From Flavimobilis soli (GTDB lineage: Bacteria > Actinomycetota > Actinomycetes > Actinomycetales > Cellulomonadaceae), in NCBI RefSeq assembly GCF_002564025.1, contig NZ_PDJH01000001.1, forward strand, positions 62,001-126,000: a stretch of 64,000 bases of DNA, read 5' to 3'. The notes beneath the pieces were generated by a model that did not search any database, had not been told where the DNA came from, and worked only from the letters and a program-made list of their open reading frames with translations. Position numbers and translations under genes: made by a program. Position 1 is the first letter of the stretch. Each line of letters begins with the position of its first letter. Of this stretch, positions 33,548 through 41,895 are shown piece after piece.

Positions 33548-33729
33548 GTTCTCTCCCTCGTCGGTGGCGGGTCGCTTCGTCGGCGGTTCGCCTGCTTCGA
33601 GCCTAGGGAGGGGGCGGTGGCCGGGGCTTCCCCCGGGAGGCGGAACGGGCTACGCCGCAGGGATGAACGGCGCTCCGCCCCGTGCCGCGTGCCTGGTCAG
33701 GTGGGACGGCGACCGCGCGAGGATGCGGG

Positions 33730-34410
33730 TCAGCGACGGACGAGGCCGTGCTCGTGCGCGAAGACGACGGCCTGCACGCGGTCGCGCAGCCCCAGCTTCG
33801 CGAGGACGTTGGAGACGTGCGTCTTGATGGTCGCGCGCCCGAGGAAGAGCTGGGCGGCGATCTCGTCGTTGGACAGGCCCTGCGCCATGAGGTCGAGCAC
33901 CTCGAGCTCGCGCTCGGTGAGCGATGCGACCTCACGGGGGCGACCAGGCGCGGCGGCGGCCGGCTGGGCCGGGGGAGCCGTGCCGAGCACGGCGCGCTCG
34001 AGGACGGCGCGGGTCATCTCGGGGGCGAGGAGAGCATCGCCCGCGGCGACAGACCGCACGGCCTCGGCGAGCTGCGCCGGGCGTGCGTTCTTGAGGAGGA
34101 AGCCCGCGGCTCCCGCGCGCAGCGCCGCGAGGAGGTAGTCCTCGCGCTGGAAGGTCGTGAGGATGAGGACGCCGGCACGGACGGTCGGGTCGGCGACGAT
34201 GAGCCGCGTCGCCTCGAGGCCGTCCATGTCCGGCATCTGCACGTCCATGCAGACGACGTCGGGGTCCAGGCGACGGGCCTCCGCCACGCCCGCCGCGCCG
34301 TCGGCGGCCTGCCCGACCACCGTGACCCCGGGCTGCGCGTCGAGGATCGTGGCGATGCCCTCGCGGACGAGCGCCTGGTCGTCGACGATCAGGACGCGAA
34401 CCTCACTCAT
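33730..34410 (-). CDS. NarL/LuxR-family response regulator
   Basis: 226-residue regulator. The receiver domain has VLIVDDQALVREG, phosphoacceptor Asp56 in VCMDVQMPDMDG, Thr in ILTTFQ and Lys in GFLLKN. The LuxR-type DNA-binding domain reads SLTERELEVLDLMAQGLSNDEIAAQLFLGRATIKTHVSNVLAKL. Its start overlaps the end of the histidine kinase gene by 8 bases. The kinase is its obvious partner and the NatAB-like exporter downstream is a possible target. Confidence 0.93.
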   Translation of the reverse strand: MSEVRVLIVDDQALVREGIATILDAQPGVTVVGQAADGAAGVAEARRLDPDVVCMDVQMPDMDGLEATRLIVADPTVRAGVLILTTFQREDYLLAALRAGAAGFLLKNARPAQLAEAVRSVAAGDALLAPEMTRAVLERAVLGTAPPAQPAAAAPGRPREVASLTERELEVLDLMAQGLSNDEIAAQLFLGRATIKTHVSNVLAKLGLRDRVQAVVFAHEHGLVRR

Positions 34411-35773
34411 CGGAGCCTCCCGCGCTCACGCTCGCGCGCACCGCGTCGGCGGTCGAGCACTTGCGGGGCAGGAGGGCGCGGACGACGAACCCGCGCGGAA
34501 GAGCCGCGCCGACGTGGAGCGTGCCGCCCTCGGCGGCCACGCGCTCGCGCATCCCGACGATCCCGAGACCGCCCCGACCAGGGCGACGCACCACGGGTGC
34601 GCCCGCGCCGTCGTCGGACACCTCGATCTCGAGCGCGTCGTCGAGGTAGCGGAGGCGCACGTCCGCCCGCGCGGTGGCGCCCGCGTGCCGGCGCACGTTC
34701 GTCAGGGCCTCCTGGACGATCCGGTAGACGTTGAGGGACGTCACGGGCGTCAGGGGAAAGGGCGTCCCGATCACCTGGAGGTCGACCTCCGTGCCGGTGC
34801 CGCGCGTCTCCTCGACGAGCTGGGGCACGCTCCCGACGCCGAGCGACGCGAGCGCCTCGCCCGGCTCGTCCGCTGCCGCCGGATTGGTCGCCTCGTCGCG
34901 GAGGGTGCCGATGAGGGTGTGCAGCTCGTCGATCGCCTGGCGAGCCGAGTCCTCGACGTGCTCGAGCGCCGCGGTGACCTTCTCTCGGTCGGCGTCGGCC
35001 TCGAGCAGCGCGCGGGCGGCGGAGGTCTGCAGGCCCATGACGGACACGTGGTGCGCGACGGCGTCGTGCAGCTCGCGGGCGAGCTGGAGGCGCGAGATCG
35101 TCATCGCCTGCGCCTCCGAGCGGATGCGTTCGGCCTGGAGCTGGTGGTCGCGCCAGCGGTTGCGCGCCCGGTCGCGCGCGGAGCTCCACGCACGCTCGCC
35201 GAAGCTCCACGCCGCCCCGAAGTACAGGACGTTCGTGAGGATCTGGATGAGCAGGTACGCGACGAGCGGCGAGAACATGCCGCCTGCGATGCCGCCGTCC
35301 TCCTCGAACTTCTTGATCGTCTCCGGGTCGGTCGCGGCCTGGACCAGGCCGATCGCGAGCCACACGAGCATGACGACGACGACGGACCCGCGCGCCCACG
35401 TCGCGAGCCTGCGCCGCGGCTCCCACGCCCCGACCGAGTAGAAGCCGGTGAAGAGCGCGATGTTGAGGATGAGCGTCTCGGAGACCTCGAGGCTGACCGT
35501 CGCGATGAACGCGACCGACACGGCGGCGAGCACGGGGACCGGGTAGCGGCGGCGCAGCGCGAGGGGAAGCGTCGATGCCGCGAGCAGGGCAGCCGCGCCG
35601 GGGCCGGTGAGCGGGTCGTCGTACAGCCCCGCGATGGTCCACAGGACCATCGAGAGCAGGGAGCCCGCGAAGAGCGCGACGGCCGCGAAGGCGTCGCGGC
35701 GCACGTCGGCGTCGGTGACCGGGGTGCGAGCCCAGCCCGGGGCGTCAGGGTCGACCGGAGGCAGCGTTCTCAC
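34403..35773 (-). CDS. Membrane sensor histidine kinase (HisKA_3 type)
   Basis: 456-residue kinase. The N-terminal half holds four to six membrane helices with little external loop, so the signal is probably sensed in or near the membrane. The dimerisation domain has phosphoacceptor His236 in LARELHDAVAHHVSVM. The ATPase part shows NVYRIVQEALTNVRRHAGA (N box), VSDDGAG (G1) and GGLGIVGMRERVAAEGG (G2). It is the first gene of the unit with the overlapping response regulator. The signal is unknown. Confidence 0.92.
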   Translation of the reverse strand: MRTLPPVDPDAPGWARTPVTDADVRRDAFAAVALFAGSLLSMVLWTIAGLYDDPLTGPGAAALLAASTLPLALRRRYPVPVLAAVSVAFIATVSLEVSETLILNIALFTGFYSVGAWEPRRRLATWARGSVVVVMLVWLAIGLVQAATDPETIKKFEEDGGIAGGMFSPLVAYLLIQILTNVLYFGAAWSFGERAWSSARDRARNRWRDHQLQAERIRSEAQAMTISRLQLARELHDAVAHHVSVMGLQTSAARALLEADADREKVTAALEHVEDSARQAIDELHTLIGTLRDEATNPAAADEPGEALASLGVGSVPQLVEETRGTGTEVDLQVIGTPFPLTPVTSLNVYRIVQEALTNVRRHAGATARADVRLRYLDDALEIEVSDDGAGAPVVRRPGRGGLGIVGMRERVAAEGGTLHVGAALPRGFVVRALLPRKCSTADAVRASVSAGGSDE

Positions 35774-35838
35774 GTGGGCATCTTGTCACGGACGCCGTCC
35801 CCGCAGCCGGGGCCGCGGGAGGTCGATAGCCTGCTCGC

Positions 35839-37017
35839 ATGAGCTCCCAGACGCCCACGCTGTCCGACGTCGTCGCGCACCTCGAGCGCCGGTACCCGCC
35901 CGCGACCGCAGAGTCGTGGGACGCCGTCGGCCTCGTCACGGGCGACCCAGCGCAGCCGGTGCGGAAGGTCCTGTTCGCGGTCGACGCGGTCGCGGCGGTC
36001 GCCGAGGAAGCGGTCGAGTGGGGAGCAGACCTCGTCGTCGTGCACCACCCGCTGCTGCTGCGCGGTGTGCACTCGATCGCCGCGGACGAGCCCAAGGGGG
36101 CGCTCCTGCACCGGCTCGTGCGGGCGGGTTGCGCGCTCTACGCGGCGCACACGAACGCCGACTCGGCGACGCGCGGCGTCGCGGACGCCCTCGCGGACGT
36201 GCTCGGCGTCGTCGACACGCGTCCGCTCGTCCCCGCGCCTGCGGGCGGCGACCTCGACAAGCACGTCGTCCTCGTCCCGGAGGAGGACGCGGACCGGATC
36301 ATCGACGCGCTCTCCCGCGCGGGAGCGGGGGCCATCGGCGACTACGAGCGGTGCGCGTGGACGACGACGGGCACGGGCACGTTCGTGCCGCTCGACGGCG
36401 CGGACCCGGCGATCGGGACCGTCGGCGAGGTTGCGCAGGTGCGTGAGACGCGCGTCGAGATGGTCGCGCCGCGTCACCTGCGCTCCGCCGTCGTCGCGGC
36501 GATGCGCGCGGCGCACCCGTACGAGGAGCCGGCGTTCGACGTCCTCGAGCTCGCACCGCCCGCGACGAGCACGGGCCTCGGCCGGCTCGGACGGCTCGAG
36601 GCGCCGACCACGCTGCGGGCCTTCGCCGAGCGCGTCGCCCAGGTGCTGCCCGCGACACCGCAGGGCGTGCGCGTCGCGGGCGACCTCGACGCCGAGGTCG
36701 AGACCGTCGCGGTGCTCGGCGGTTCGGGCGACTCGGAGATCGCGTCCGCCCGCGCCGCGGGCGCCGACGTCTACGTGACGAGCGACCTCAAGCACCACCC
36801 GGTCTCCGACGCACGCGAGCTCGACACGCTGCGCGGCGACGGCCGGCCGTTCCTGGTCGACACCGCGCACTTCGCGAGCGAGTGGCCCTGGTTGCGGTAC
36901 GCGGCCGAGGACCTCGCGTCCGACGTCGCGGGTGCGGGGGGCGAGATCGAGGTGCGTGTCAGCACCCTGCGCACCGACCCGTGGACCGCTCGCTTCGCGA
37001 GCCCCGACCGCGACTGA
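35839..37017 (+). CDS. Nif3-like dinuclear metal centre protein
   Basis: 392-residue NIF3/YbgI family protein. The metal ligands appear in VVVHHPLLLRGVHSI, AAHTNADSA and, near the end, VDTAHFASE. A PII/CutA-like domain is inserted in the middle (about residues 140-250, DKHVVLVPEEDADRIIDALSRAGAGAIGDYERCAW), as in the long form. Members are often named GTP cyclohydrolase I type 2, but the true activity is unsettled. It is followed by the coiled-coil protein gene 116 bases later, the usual actinobacterial arrangement. Confidence 0.88.
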   Translation: MSSQTPTLSDVVAHLERRYPPATAESWDAVGLVTGDPAQPVRKVLFAVDAVAAVAEEAVEWGADLVVVHHPLLLRGVHSIAADEPKGALLHRLVRAGCALYAAHTNADSATRGVADALADVLGVVDTRPLVPAPAGGDLDKHVVLVPEEDADRIIDALSRAGAGAIGDYERCAWTTTGTGTFVPLDGADPAIGTVGEVAQVRETRVEMVAPRHLRSAVVAAMRAAHPYEEPAFDVLELAPPATSTGLGRLGRLEAPTTLRAFAERVAQVLPATPQGVRVAGDLDAEVETVAVLGGSGDSEIASARAAGADVYVTSDLKHHPVSDARELDTLRGDGRPFLVDTAHFASEWPWLRYAAEDLASDVAGAGGEIEVRVSTLRTDPWTARFASPDRD

Positions 37018-37132
37018 ACCGCTCCCTGGGCGCCGGGTCGGGGGGCCTGAGCGAGGCCCGGACCGGATACCGTGGTACCCGGGCGCGCTCCCGGGCCGCC
37101 GACAACAGCACACGATCGAGAGGCACCACCCC

Positions 37133-37873
37133 ATGGCGACTGCACCGGCTCACGACCAGCGACGTCTGCTCGACCTGCAGGCGCTGGACACCCGCCTCGA
37201 CCAGATCGCGCACCAGCGTGCGAAGCACCCCACCCTCGAGCGCCTCACGGAGCTCGACAGCCAGCTCGCCGACCTGACGACGACCCTCGTCGCGTCGCGC
37301 ACCGCCGCGAGCGACCTGCGCCGCGAGCTCACCAAGGCCGAGACCGACGTCGAGCAGGTGCGCGCCCGCGCCGAGCGTGACCAGTCCCGCCTCGACTCCG
37401 GTGCCGTGGGAGCGAAGGACGCGCAGGCGCTCGTCTCCGAGCTCGAGTCCCTCGCCAGGCGCCAGGCCGACCTCGAGGAGGTCGAGCTCGATGTCATGGA
37501 GCGCCTCGAGGCGCACGAGACGGCGCTCGCCGAGGTCGAGTCCGCGCACGAGAAGCTCGTCGCGGCCAAGGCCGAGGTCGAGGCGGAGCGGGACGCGGCG
37601 TTCGCCGAGCTCGACCGCTTGCGCGACGCCGTCGCGGAGGAGCGCGCGAAGACCGCCGTGGGGATCGACGAGGGGCTCATGGCGATCTACGAGCGCCTGC
37701 GCGCCCGTCTCGGCGGCGTGGCCGTCGCGGCGCTGCGCCACGGCCGCTCTGAGGCGTCGGGCATGCCGATCAGCCCGGCCGAGCTCTCGCGGATCAAGAC
37801 CCTCGGCGCCGACGAGATCGTCTACTGCGAGGACACGGGCCGCATCCTGGTCCGCGGCGACGACGCGTTCTGA
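37133..37873 (+). CDS. Coiled-coil protein with degenerate C4 zinc ribbon
   Basis: 246-residue protein. Residues about 8-185 form a long coiled coil of Glu/Ala/Arg heptads, as in the family described as C4-type zinc ribbon domain proteins (CT398-like). The C-terminal ribbon normally carries two CxxC pairs. Here the first pair is absent (ALRHGRSEASGMPISPAELSRI) and the second reads VYCEDTGRILV, leaving one Cys. Zinc binding is therefore unlikely. It follows the Nif3-like gene, as is common. Function is unknown. Confidence 0.8.
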   Translation: MATAPAHDQRRLLDLQALDTRLDQIAHQRAKHPTLERLTELDSQLADLTTTLVASRTAASDLRRELTKAETDVEQVRARAERDQSRLDSGAVGAKDAQALVSELESLARRQADLEEVELDVMERLEAHETALAEVESAHEKLVAAKAEVEAERDAAFAELDRLRDAVAEERAKTAVGIDEGLMAIYERLRARLGGVAVAALRHGRSEASGMPISPAELSRIKTLGADEIVYCEDTGRILVRGDDAF

Positions 37874-37949
37874 TCTCGTCAGGCGCGCGGTCGGTCAGCA
37901 CCGGCGGCGCGCCTGGGTCAGCTCTCGCGGGACGGACGCTTGAGCTCGC

Positions 37950-38732
37950 TCAGTCGGTGACCACGAGCTCGAGCGTCGAGTGCTTCTTGCCCGGCACGAG
38001 CGCGGCGTCGTACAGCTGGGAACCGACCATCTCGTCCGCGGCGTCGAGCAGCTCGGCCGCCGTGCGCGGAGGCTCCGCGGCCCTGCGCAGCAGGTGCCCG
38101 GTGAGCAGGCCGCGCGTGTGCTTCGCGTGGTGCGAGACGACCGAGCGCTTCCCGTCGAGCTCCCGCAGCACCTTGACCTGCACGTGCTCGGCCCCGGCGG
38201 GCACGCGCCACGCCGCGGCGTAGCTCGAGGACCGGCAGTCGACGACGACGTCACCCGCAGCGCGCTCGTCGAGCACGGTGAGCTCGGGGCGCCAGAACTT
38301 CGCGAGCGGGCCGATGCCCGGCAGGTCGACCGACATCGACAGCCGGTAGGCCGGCACGCGGTCGGTCGGACGCACGAGCCCCCACAGCGCCGAGAACGTG
38401 AGGACGTCCGCGAGCCGGCCGCGTGCGACGTCGTCGTCCCCGTCGAGGACTGACGCGAGGTCAGCCGCCGCGTACAGGACACCCGTGTAGACGCGCGCGC
38501 CCGGCGCTGCGGGCGCCGTCGTCAGCGCCGTGTTGCGCGCGACCTCCTCCATGAGGCTCGCGCCGACGCCGAGCACCTCGAGCGCATCGTCGTGAGCGGA
38601 GGCCTCGGCGAGCGCCTCGAGCGCCTTGCGCCGTGCCGGCGCGAGCTCCGCGTGCACGAGCGTGTCCAGGTCGACGGGCGCGCCAGAGGTCGGGGCGGTC
38701 TTGCCCTCGGACGGGGGAAGCAGGATCAGCAC
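37950..38732 (-). CDS. yaaA: Peroxide stress protein YaaA family (DUF328)
   Basis: 260-residue protein with the YaaA start MLILLPPSEGKT and the conserved ARVYTGVLYAAADL, SALWGLVRPTDRVPAYRLSM, VDCRSSSYAAAW and VVSHHAKHTRGLLTGHLL. In E. coli YaaA lowers free iron and limits peroxide damage to DNA. The length matches the family. It is a single gene divergent from rnpB. Confidence 0.9.
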   Translation of the reverse strand: MLILLPPSEGKTAPTSGAPVDLDTLVHAELAPARRKALEALAEASAHDDALEVLGVGASLMEEVARNTALTTAPAAPGARVYTGVLYAAADLASVLDGDDDVARGRLADVLTFSALWGLVRPTDRVPAYRLSMSVDLPGIGPLAKFWRPELTVLDERAAGDVVVDCRSSSYAAAWRVPAGAEHVQVKVLRELDGKRSVVSHHAKHTRGLLTGHLLRRAAEPPRTAAELLDAADEMVGSQLYDAALVPGKKHSTLELVVTD

Positions 38733-38827
38733 GCGCCAACCCTAGTCGCCGCCCGCGCCGCATCCGGGCGTCGCACGCCCGTCGTGACCGACGTCGCACC
38801 CGTGTCCGGGTCGGGCTCCCGCGACGG

Positions 38828-38833
38828 TACGAT
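38828..38833 (+). promoter_or_regulatory. -10 box of rnpB
   Basis: TACGAT preceded by GG, seven bases before the predicted RNA 5' end, the expected distance for a start at about 38841. Confidence 0.45.
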
Positions 38834-38840
38834 TGCCGAG

Positions 38841-39216
38841 CGGATGAGTCGGTCGGGCGGCCGCGTTGCACCTCCGGGTGCACCGAGGAACGTCCGGGCT
38901 CCGTAGAGCAAGGTGGTGGGTAACGCCCACCCGGGGTGACCCGCGGGAAAGTGCCACAGAGAGCAGACCGCCCGTCCTCGGACGGGTAAGGGTGAAACGG
39001 TGGTGTAAGAGACCACCAGCGCGGCGGGCGACCGTCGCGGCTAGGTAAACCCCACCTGGAGCAAGACCAGACAGGGTGCGTTCGAGGGCTGCTCGCCCGA
39101 GCACCCGGGTAGGTCGCTGGAGGCGTGCGGCAACGTACGTCGTAGATGGATGGCCGCCCATCGGAGCGAGGCAACTCGCCCGTGGACAGAACCCGGCGTA
39201 CAGACCGACTCATCCG
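38841..39216 (+). ncRNA. rnpB: RNase P RNA (type A)
   Basis: Catalytic RNA that matures the 5' ends of tRNAs, about 376 bases. The ends CGGATGAGTCGGTC (38841-38854) and GACCGACTCATCCG (39203-39216) form the closing P1 helix. The universal blocks are present: GAGGAACGTCCGGGCTCC (from 38882), AGTGCCACAGAGAGCAGACC (from 38951), GGTAAGGGTGAAACGGTG (from 38985) and GACAGAACCCGGCGTACAG (from 39185). Open frames crossing this region are not genes. An IS-like element starts 70 bases past the 3' end. Confidence 0.95.
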
Positions 39217-39234
39217 CCCTCTCGGTTACGCCGA

Positions 39235-39269
39235 ACTCCCGCAACACGGTCGAACGGTGCTGCGGGAGT
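39235..39269 (+). terminator. Terminator hairpin of rnpB
   Basis: ACTCCCGCA (39235-39243) pairs with TGCGGGAGT (39261-39269), and inner CAC/GTG pairs extend the stem. It lies 18 bases past the RNA end and before the mobile element. Confidence 0.6.
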
Positions 39270-39282
39270 CCGGTCGTAGGAG

Positions 39283-39285
39283 TTA
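39283..39285. repeat. Left target-site duplication, TTA
   Basis: TTA directly outside the left terminal repeat matches the TTA at 41896-41898 outside the right one, as expected for a short duplication made by an IS5-type transposase. Confidence 0.6.
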
Positions 39286-39303
39286 GAGCTCGCGCGGATA
39301 GGA
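39286..39303 (+). repeat. Left terminal inverted repeat of the mobile element
   Basis: GAGCTCGCGCGGATAGGA is the exact reverse complement of 41878-41895. Confidence 0.85.
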
Positions 39304-39314
39304 CGGCGTATGGA

Positions 39315-40154
39315 TCAGGGGCACCGGGCAGGACGAGAGTCCCACCGGTAGCGCTTCCAGGACTGCCGGACCAGGCGGCGGATGATGATGATCGCGCTGG
39401 CCAGCGCCACCCAGGCGTTCTGCACGCACCCTTGCCGGTCGGTCACCCTCGCCAGCGCCGAGAACCCTCTGTTGTGCCATGAGTTGGTCCGCTCGACGAC
39501 CCATCGACGAGTGTGGTTGATAGGCAGGAATACCCCCTTGGGAGTGATGTTCGGGGTGCAGCCCAGCTCGGAGAGAAGATCCCGGGTCCGAGCCGAGTCA
39601 TAGCCCGCATCCAGGTGAACCGTGATGACCTCAGGAAGCCTGAATCCGACCACGGCGAGGGTCTCTAGCGTCGGACGCAGGAGCGGAGAGTCGTTCCTGT
39701 TGGCCCCGGCCAGCACCCATCCGATCGGTATCCCGCCGCCGTCCACGAGCACCGATCTCTTGAGACCCAATTTGCCGCGGTCGACAGGGCTGCGGCCGGT
39801 GTTCTCTCCTCCGCACGGTGCCTTGACGATGCATCCGTCGACCACGAGGTTGTCCAGGTCGAGGCCGACAGCCTGGTCGTAGGCTTCCAGCGCCAGGTGG
39901 TGGAGCCGCTCGAACACGCCGGCACGGATCCACTCGTCCCGGCGGGCTCGCATCGTGGTCGCCGAGCAGGTCTCATCGGCGTGCTGCTGGTAGGTACCTC
40001 CCAGGACGAGGCGGGCCAGAAGCTTGTCAAAGACGACCCGGTCTGGGATGCGCGGGCGGTGACACCCCAAAGGGTGGTTGATGTTGCGTTCGGGCAGCAG
40101 GGCTCGGAACTGTTCCCACAGAGGGTCGGCGATGAAGCCGGGCAGGACGGGCAC
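39315..40154 (-). CDS. IS5-family DDE transposase
   Basis: 279-residue transposase. The DDE triad is Asp106 (LVVDGCIVKAPCGGENTG), Asp182 (VHLDAGYDSARTRDLL) and Glu221 in RRWVVERTNSWHNRGF, the Y/R-E-R context of the IS5 family. The N-terminal DUF4096-like part (LWEQFRALLPE...LLARLVLGGTYQQHADETCSATTMRARRDEWI) is present. A single uninterrupted frame suggests no frameshift is needed. The start is GTG at 40152-40154 (MPVLPGF) with a weak ribosome-binding site. The stop is 29 bases inside the left terminal repeat. Confidence 0.92.
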   Translation of the reverse strand: MPVLPGFIADPLWEQFRALLPERNINHPLGCHRPRIPDRVVFDKLLARLVLGGTYQQHADETCSATTMRARRDEWIRAGVFERLHHLALEAYDQAVGLDLDNLVVDGCIVKAPCGGENTGRSPVDRGKLGLKRSVLVDGGGIPIGWVLAGANRNDSPLLRPTLETLAVVGFRLPEVITVHLDAGYDSARTRDLLSELGCTPNITPKGVFLPINHTRRWVVERTNSWHNRGFSALARVTDRQGCVQNAWVALASAIIIIRRLVRQSWKRYRWDSRPARCP

Positions 40155-40189
40155 GTGGTCTTGTGATCGTCGTCGTCGAGAAGAAGGGC

Positions 40190-40233
40190 GGGGCCGCCGC
40201 GCCGTACCCGTCCGGGCGCGGTGCGGCGGCCCC
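40190..40233 (-). terminator. Hairpin between the MFS gene and the transposase gene
   Basis: GGGGCCGCCGC (40190-40200) pairs with GCGGCGGCCCC (40223-40233), eight bases past the transporter stop. It should stop transporter transcripts from running into the transposase gene. Confidence 0.6.
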
Positions 40234-40240
40234 GGTCCTG

Positions 40241-41659
40241 CTACCCGACCTGCGGCTGCCCCGCCGCGGTGGACGGCGAGCGGGAGATGACCACGGCACC
40301 GAAGACCAGCCCGATAACGGCGAGCACCGCAGCGACCACGAACGGGTCCCCGGAGTGCAGGGCCGGTGCGAACCCGAGGCCGACGTAGACGGCCACCCCG
40401 GCTGCTCCGCCGAGCTGGTCAGATGCTCGCTGGACGCCGGAGGCGATCCCGGCGTCCTCCTCGGTGGTGCCGCTGACTGCGATGTACTGCAGACCCACGA
40501 GCCCGAAGCCCATGCCCGCTGCGATCAGTAGCATCGCCGGGAGCAGCCACACCGCTCCACCATCCAGGACGGCCACGAGCGCGACCACGCCCATCGCGCC
40601 GGCAGCCGCTGCCAGGCCGACCAGCACGCAGGCGCGTGCGCCCCAGTGTCCCAGCAGCCGAGGCACGAGCACCGAGGCCACGATCAGCGCCACGGCCAGG
40701 GGCAGCATCGTCAGGCCTGCCCCCAGAGGCCCGATACCGAGCCTGTCCTGCAGGTAGAACGTGAACAGCAGGAACGAGGTCGACAACGCACCGCTGAGCA
40801 GCATCGTCGTCAGGTTCGCCCGCAGCCGGGCCCGATCGGCGAAGAAGGTCAGCGGGACCAGCGGGTTCGGCGACCTCGACTCGACCCGCACGAACCCGGC
40901 AGCAGCCAGCACCGCGCACACCAGCGCGACCCCGCTGACCCACAGGCCGGTGGCAGGCTCGCCCGCCTCGACCGCGGCGTAGACGAACAGCAGCGGGCAC
41001 GCGGTCAGCAGGAGCGAACCGGGAAGGTCCAAGCGGCACCGTCCCCCGGACGCGGGCCGGTCGGCCGGTACCAGGAGCAGCGCGGCCACGATCACGACCA
41101 GGATGAAGGGCACCGAGACCAGGAAGACCCAGCGCCAGCCCAGGTGGGCGGTGATGATCCCTGACAGGGCGAACCCGAGAACCAGGCCGCAGCTGGCCAC
41201 GGCCGCCCACACGCTCAGGGCCCGTGAGCGGCGCGGCCCCTCGGGGAAGAGCAGCACGATGGTCGCCATCGCCGCGGGCAGCGCGACAGCCTCGCCCGCG
41301 CCCTGGAGCAGGCGGGCCGCGACCAGGACCGGAAAGGACGGGGCCAGGCCAGCCAGCAGGGAGGCCGCGCCGAAGACGCTCGTGCCGACCAGGAGGGTGC
41401 GGCGGCGGCCGAGAAGGTCACCGAGCCGACCGCCGAGCATCAGCAGCCCTCCGCCGGTGATGGTGTAGCCGACCACGACCCAGGTCAGGGAGTGTCCCCC
41501 GACGCCGAGGTCCGCGCCGATCGAGGGCAGCGCGATGTTGACCACGGTCACGTCGACCGCGATGAAGAACTGCAGCATCGACATCGCGCACAGCACGAGC
41601 CATGCGCGCACAGGGGCGGGACCGATCCCGCATGAAGTGGTGGAAGTGCCTGAAAGCAT
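40241..41659 (-). CDS. MFS transporter, DHA2-type drug:H+ antiporter
   Basis: 472-residue major facilitator protein with about 12-14 membrane helices. Motifs are VDVTVVNIALPSIGADL near helix 1 (motif D1), GGRLGDLLGRRRTLLVG (motif A), RLLQGAGEAVALPAAMA (motif B) and GLVLGFALSGIITAHLGWRWVFLVSVP (motif C, the antiporter signature). It most resembles the EmrB/QacA-like DHA2 group, so export of an antibiotic or toxic compound is likely. ATG 41659 is preceded by GGAG; a TTG one codon earlier is less likely. It lies within the mobile element behind a leader with hairpin and short open frame. The substrate is unknown. Confidence 0.87.
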   Translation of the reverse strand: MLSGTSTTSCGIGPAPVRAWLVLCAMSMLQFFIAVDVTVVNIALPSIGADLGVGGHSLTWVVVGYTITGGGLLMLGGRLGDLLGRRRTLLVGTSVFGAASLLAGLAPSFPVLVAARLLQGAGEAVALPAAMATIVLLFPEGPRRSRALSVWAAVASCGLVLGFALSGIITAHLGWRWVFLVSVPFILVVIVAALLLVPADRPASGGRCRLDLPGSLLLTACPLLFVYAAVEAGEPATGLWVSGVALVCAVLAAAGFVRVESRSPNPLVPLTFFADRARLRANLTTMLLSGALSTSFLLFTFYLQDRLGIGPLGAGLTMLPLAVALIVASVLVPRLLGHWGARACVLVGLAAAAGAMGVVALVAVLDGGAVWLLPAMLLIAAGMGFGLVGLQYIAVSGTTEEDAGIASGVQRASDQLGGAAGVAVYVGLGFAPALHSGDPFVVAAVLAVIGLVFGAVVISRSPSTAAGQPQVG

Positions 41660-41761
41660 CAATTGCTCCGTCGCTCTGAAGAGTTTCCGAGCAGCACGAA
41701 GGGCCGCTCCGGTCTGATCACGAAGCGGCTGGACGTTCCAGGTGAGGTGTTGCTGTGTGCC

Positions 41762-41788
41762 GGACGTCCCGCCGCTAGCGGGACGTCC
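41762..41788 (-). promoter_or_regulatory. Leader hairpin of the MFS gene, possible attenuator
   Basis: Perfect 11-base arms GGACGTCCCGC (41762-41772) and GCGGGACGTCC (41778-41788) enclose a 5-base loop in the untranslated leader, about 100 bases before the start codon. The stop codon of an 18-codon leader frame falls exactly in the loop. Confidence 0.5.
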
Positions 41789-41831
41789 TGGTCACTGCCG
41801 CGCAAGCGGCCGAGCTCGAAGCGCCTGACAT
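41775..41831 (-). CDS. Possible leader peptide, 18 residues
   Basis: ATG at 41831 opens a frame that reads MSGASSSAACAAVTRTSR and stops at TAG 41775-41777, inside the loop of the leader hairpin. TAGCAT lies seven bases before the ATG and could be a -10 box placing the transcript start at the ATG, giving a leaderless message. This is the layout of ribosome-mediated attenuators before actinobacterial drug-resistance genes. No protein evidence is possible at this size, so it remains a proposal. Confidence 0.35.
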   Translation of the reverse strand: MSGASSSAACAAVTRTSR

Positions 41832-41877
41832 GGTACAGATGCTAGCAGCGGGGAATATTCGCCCCCGGACCTGTCCC

Positions 41878-41895
41878 TCCTATCCGCGCGAGCTC
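41878..41895 (-). repeat. Right terminal inverted repeat of the mobile element
   Basis: TCCTATCCGCGCGAGCTC is the exact reverse complement of the left end, followed directly by TTA. Confidence 0.85.

Larger units (their letters stand above)
39286..41895. mobile_element. 2.6-kb IS5-like element carrying an MFS efflux gene
   Basis: Perfect 18-base terminal inverted repeats (39286-39303 and 41878-41895) are flanked by TTA on both sides. Inside are an IS5-family transposase gene and, on the same strand, a DHA2-type MFS transporter gene with its own leader. A simple IS5-group element is under about 1 kb, so some 1.7 kb is passenger DNA between the ends. No third copy of the terminal repeat is seen at the transposase-transporter border, so the transporter belongs to the element and is not a neighbour of a nested IS. 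The ends are intact and the transposase is full length, so the element may still move. Confidence 0.82.

Noticed and set aside
38461..39213. Open frames crossing the RNase P RNA region
   Set aside because: The region folds as type A RNase P RNA with all conserved blocks. The frames have no family similarity or ribosome-binding sites.
39286..41895. Composite transposon with two IS copies
   Set aside because: Only one transposase and one pair of terminal repeats are present, so the MFS gene is an internal passenger.
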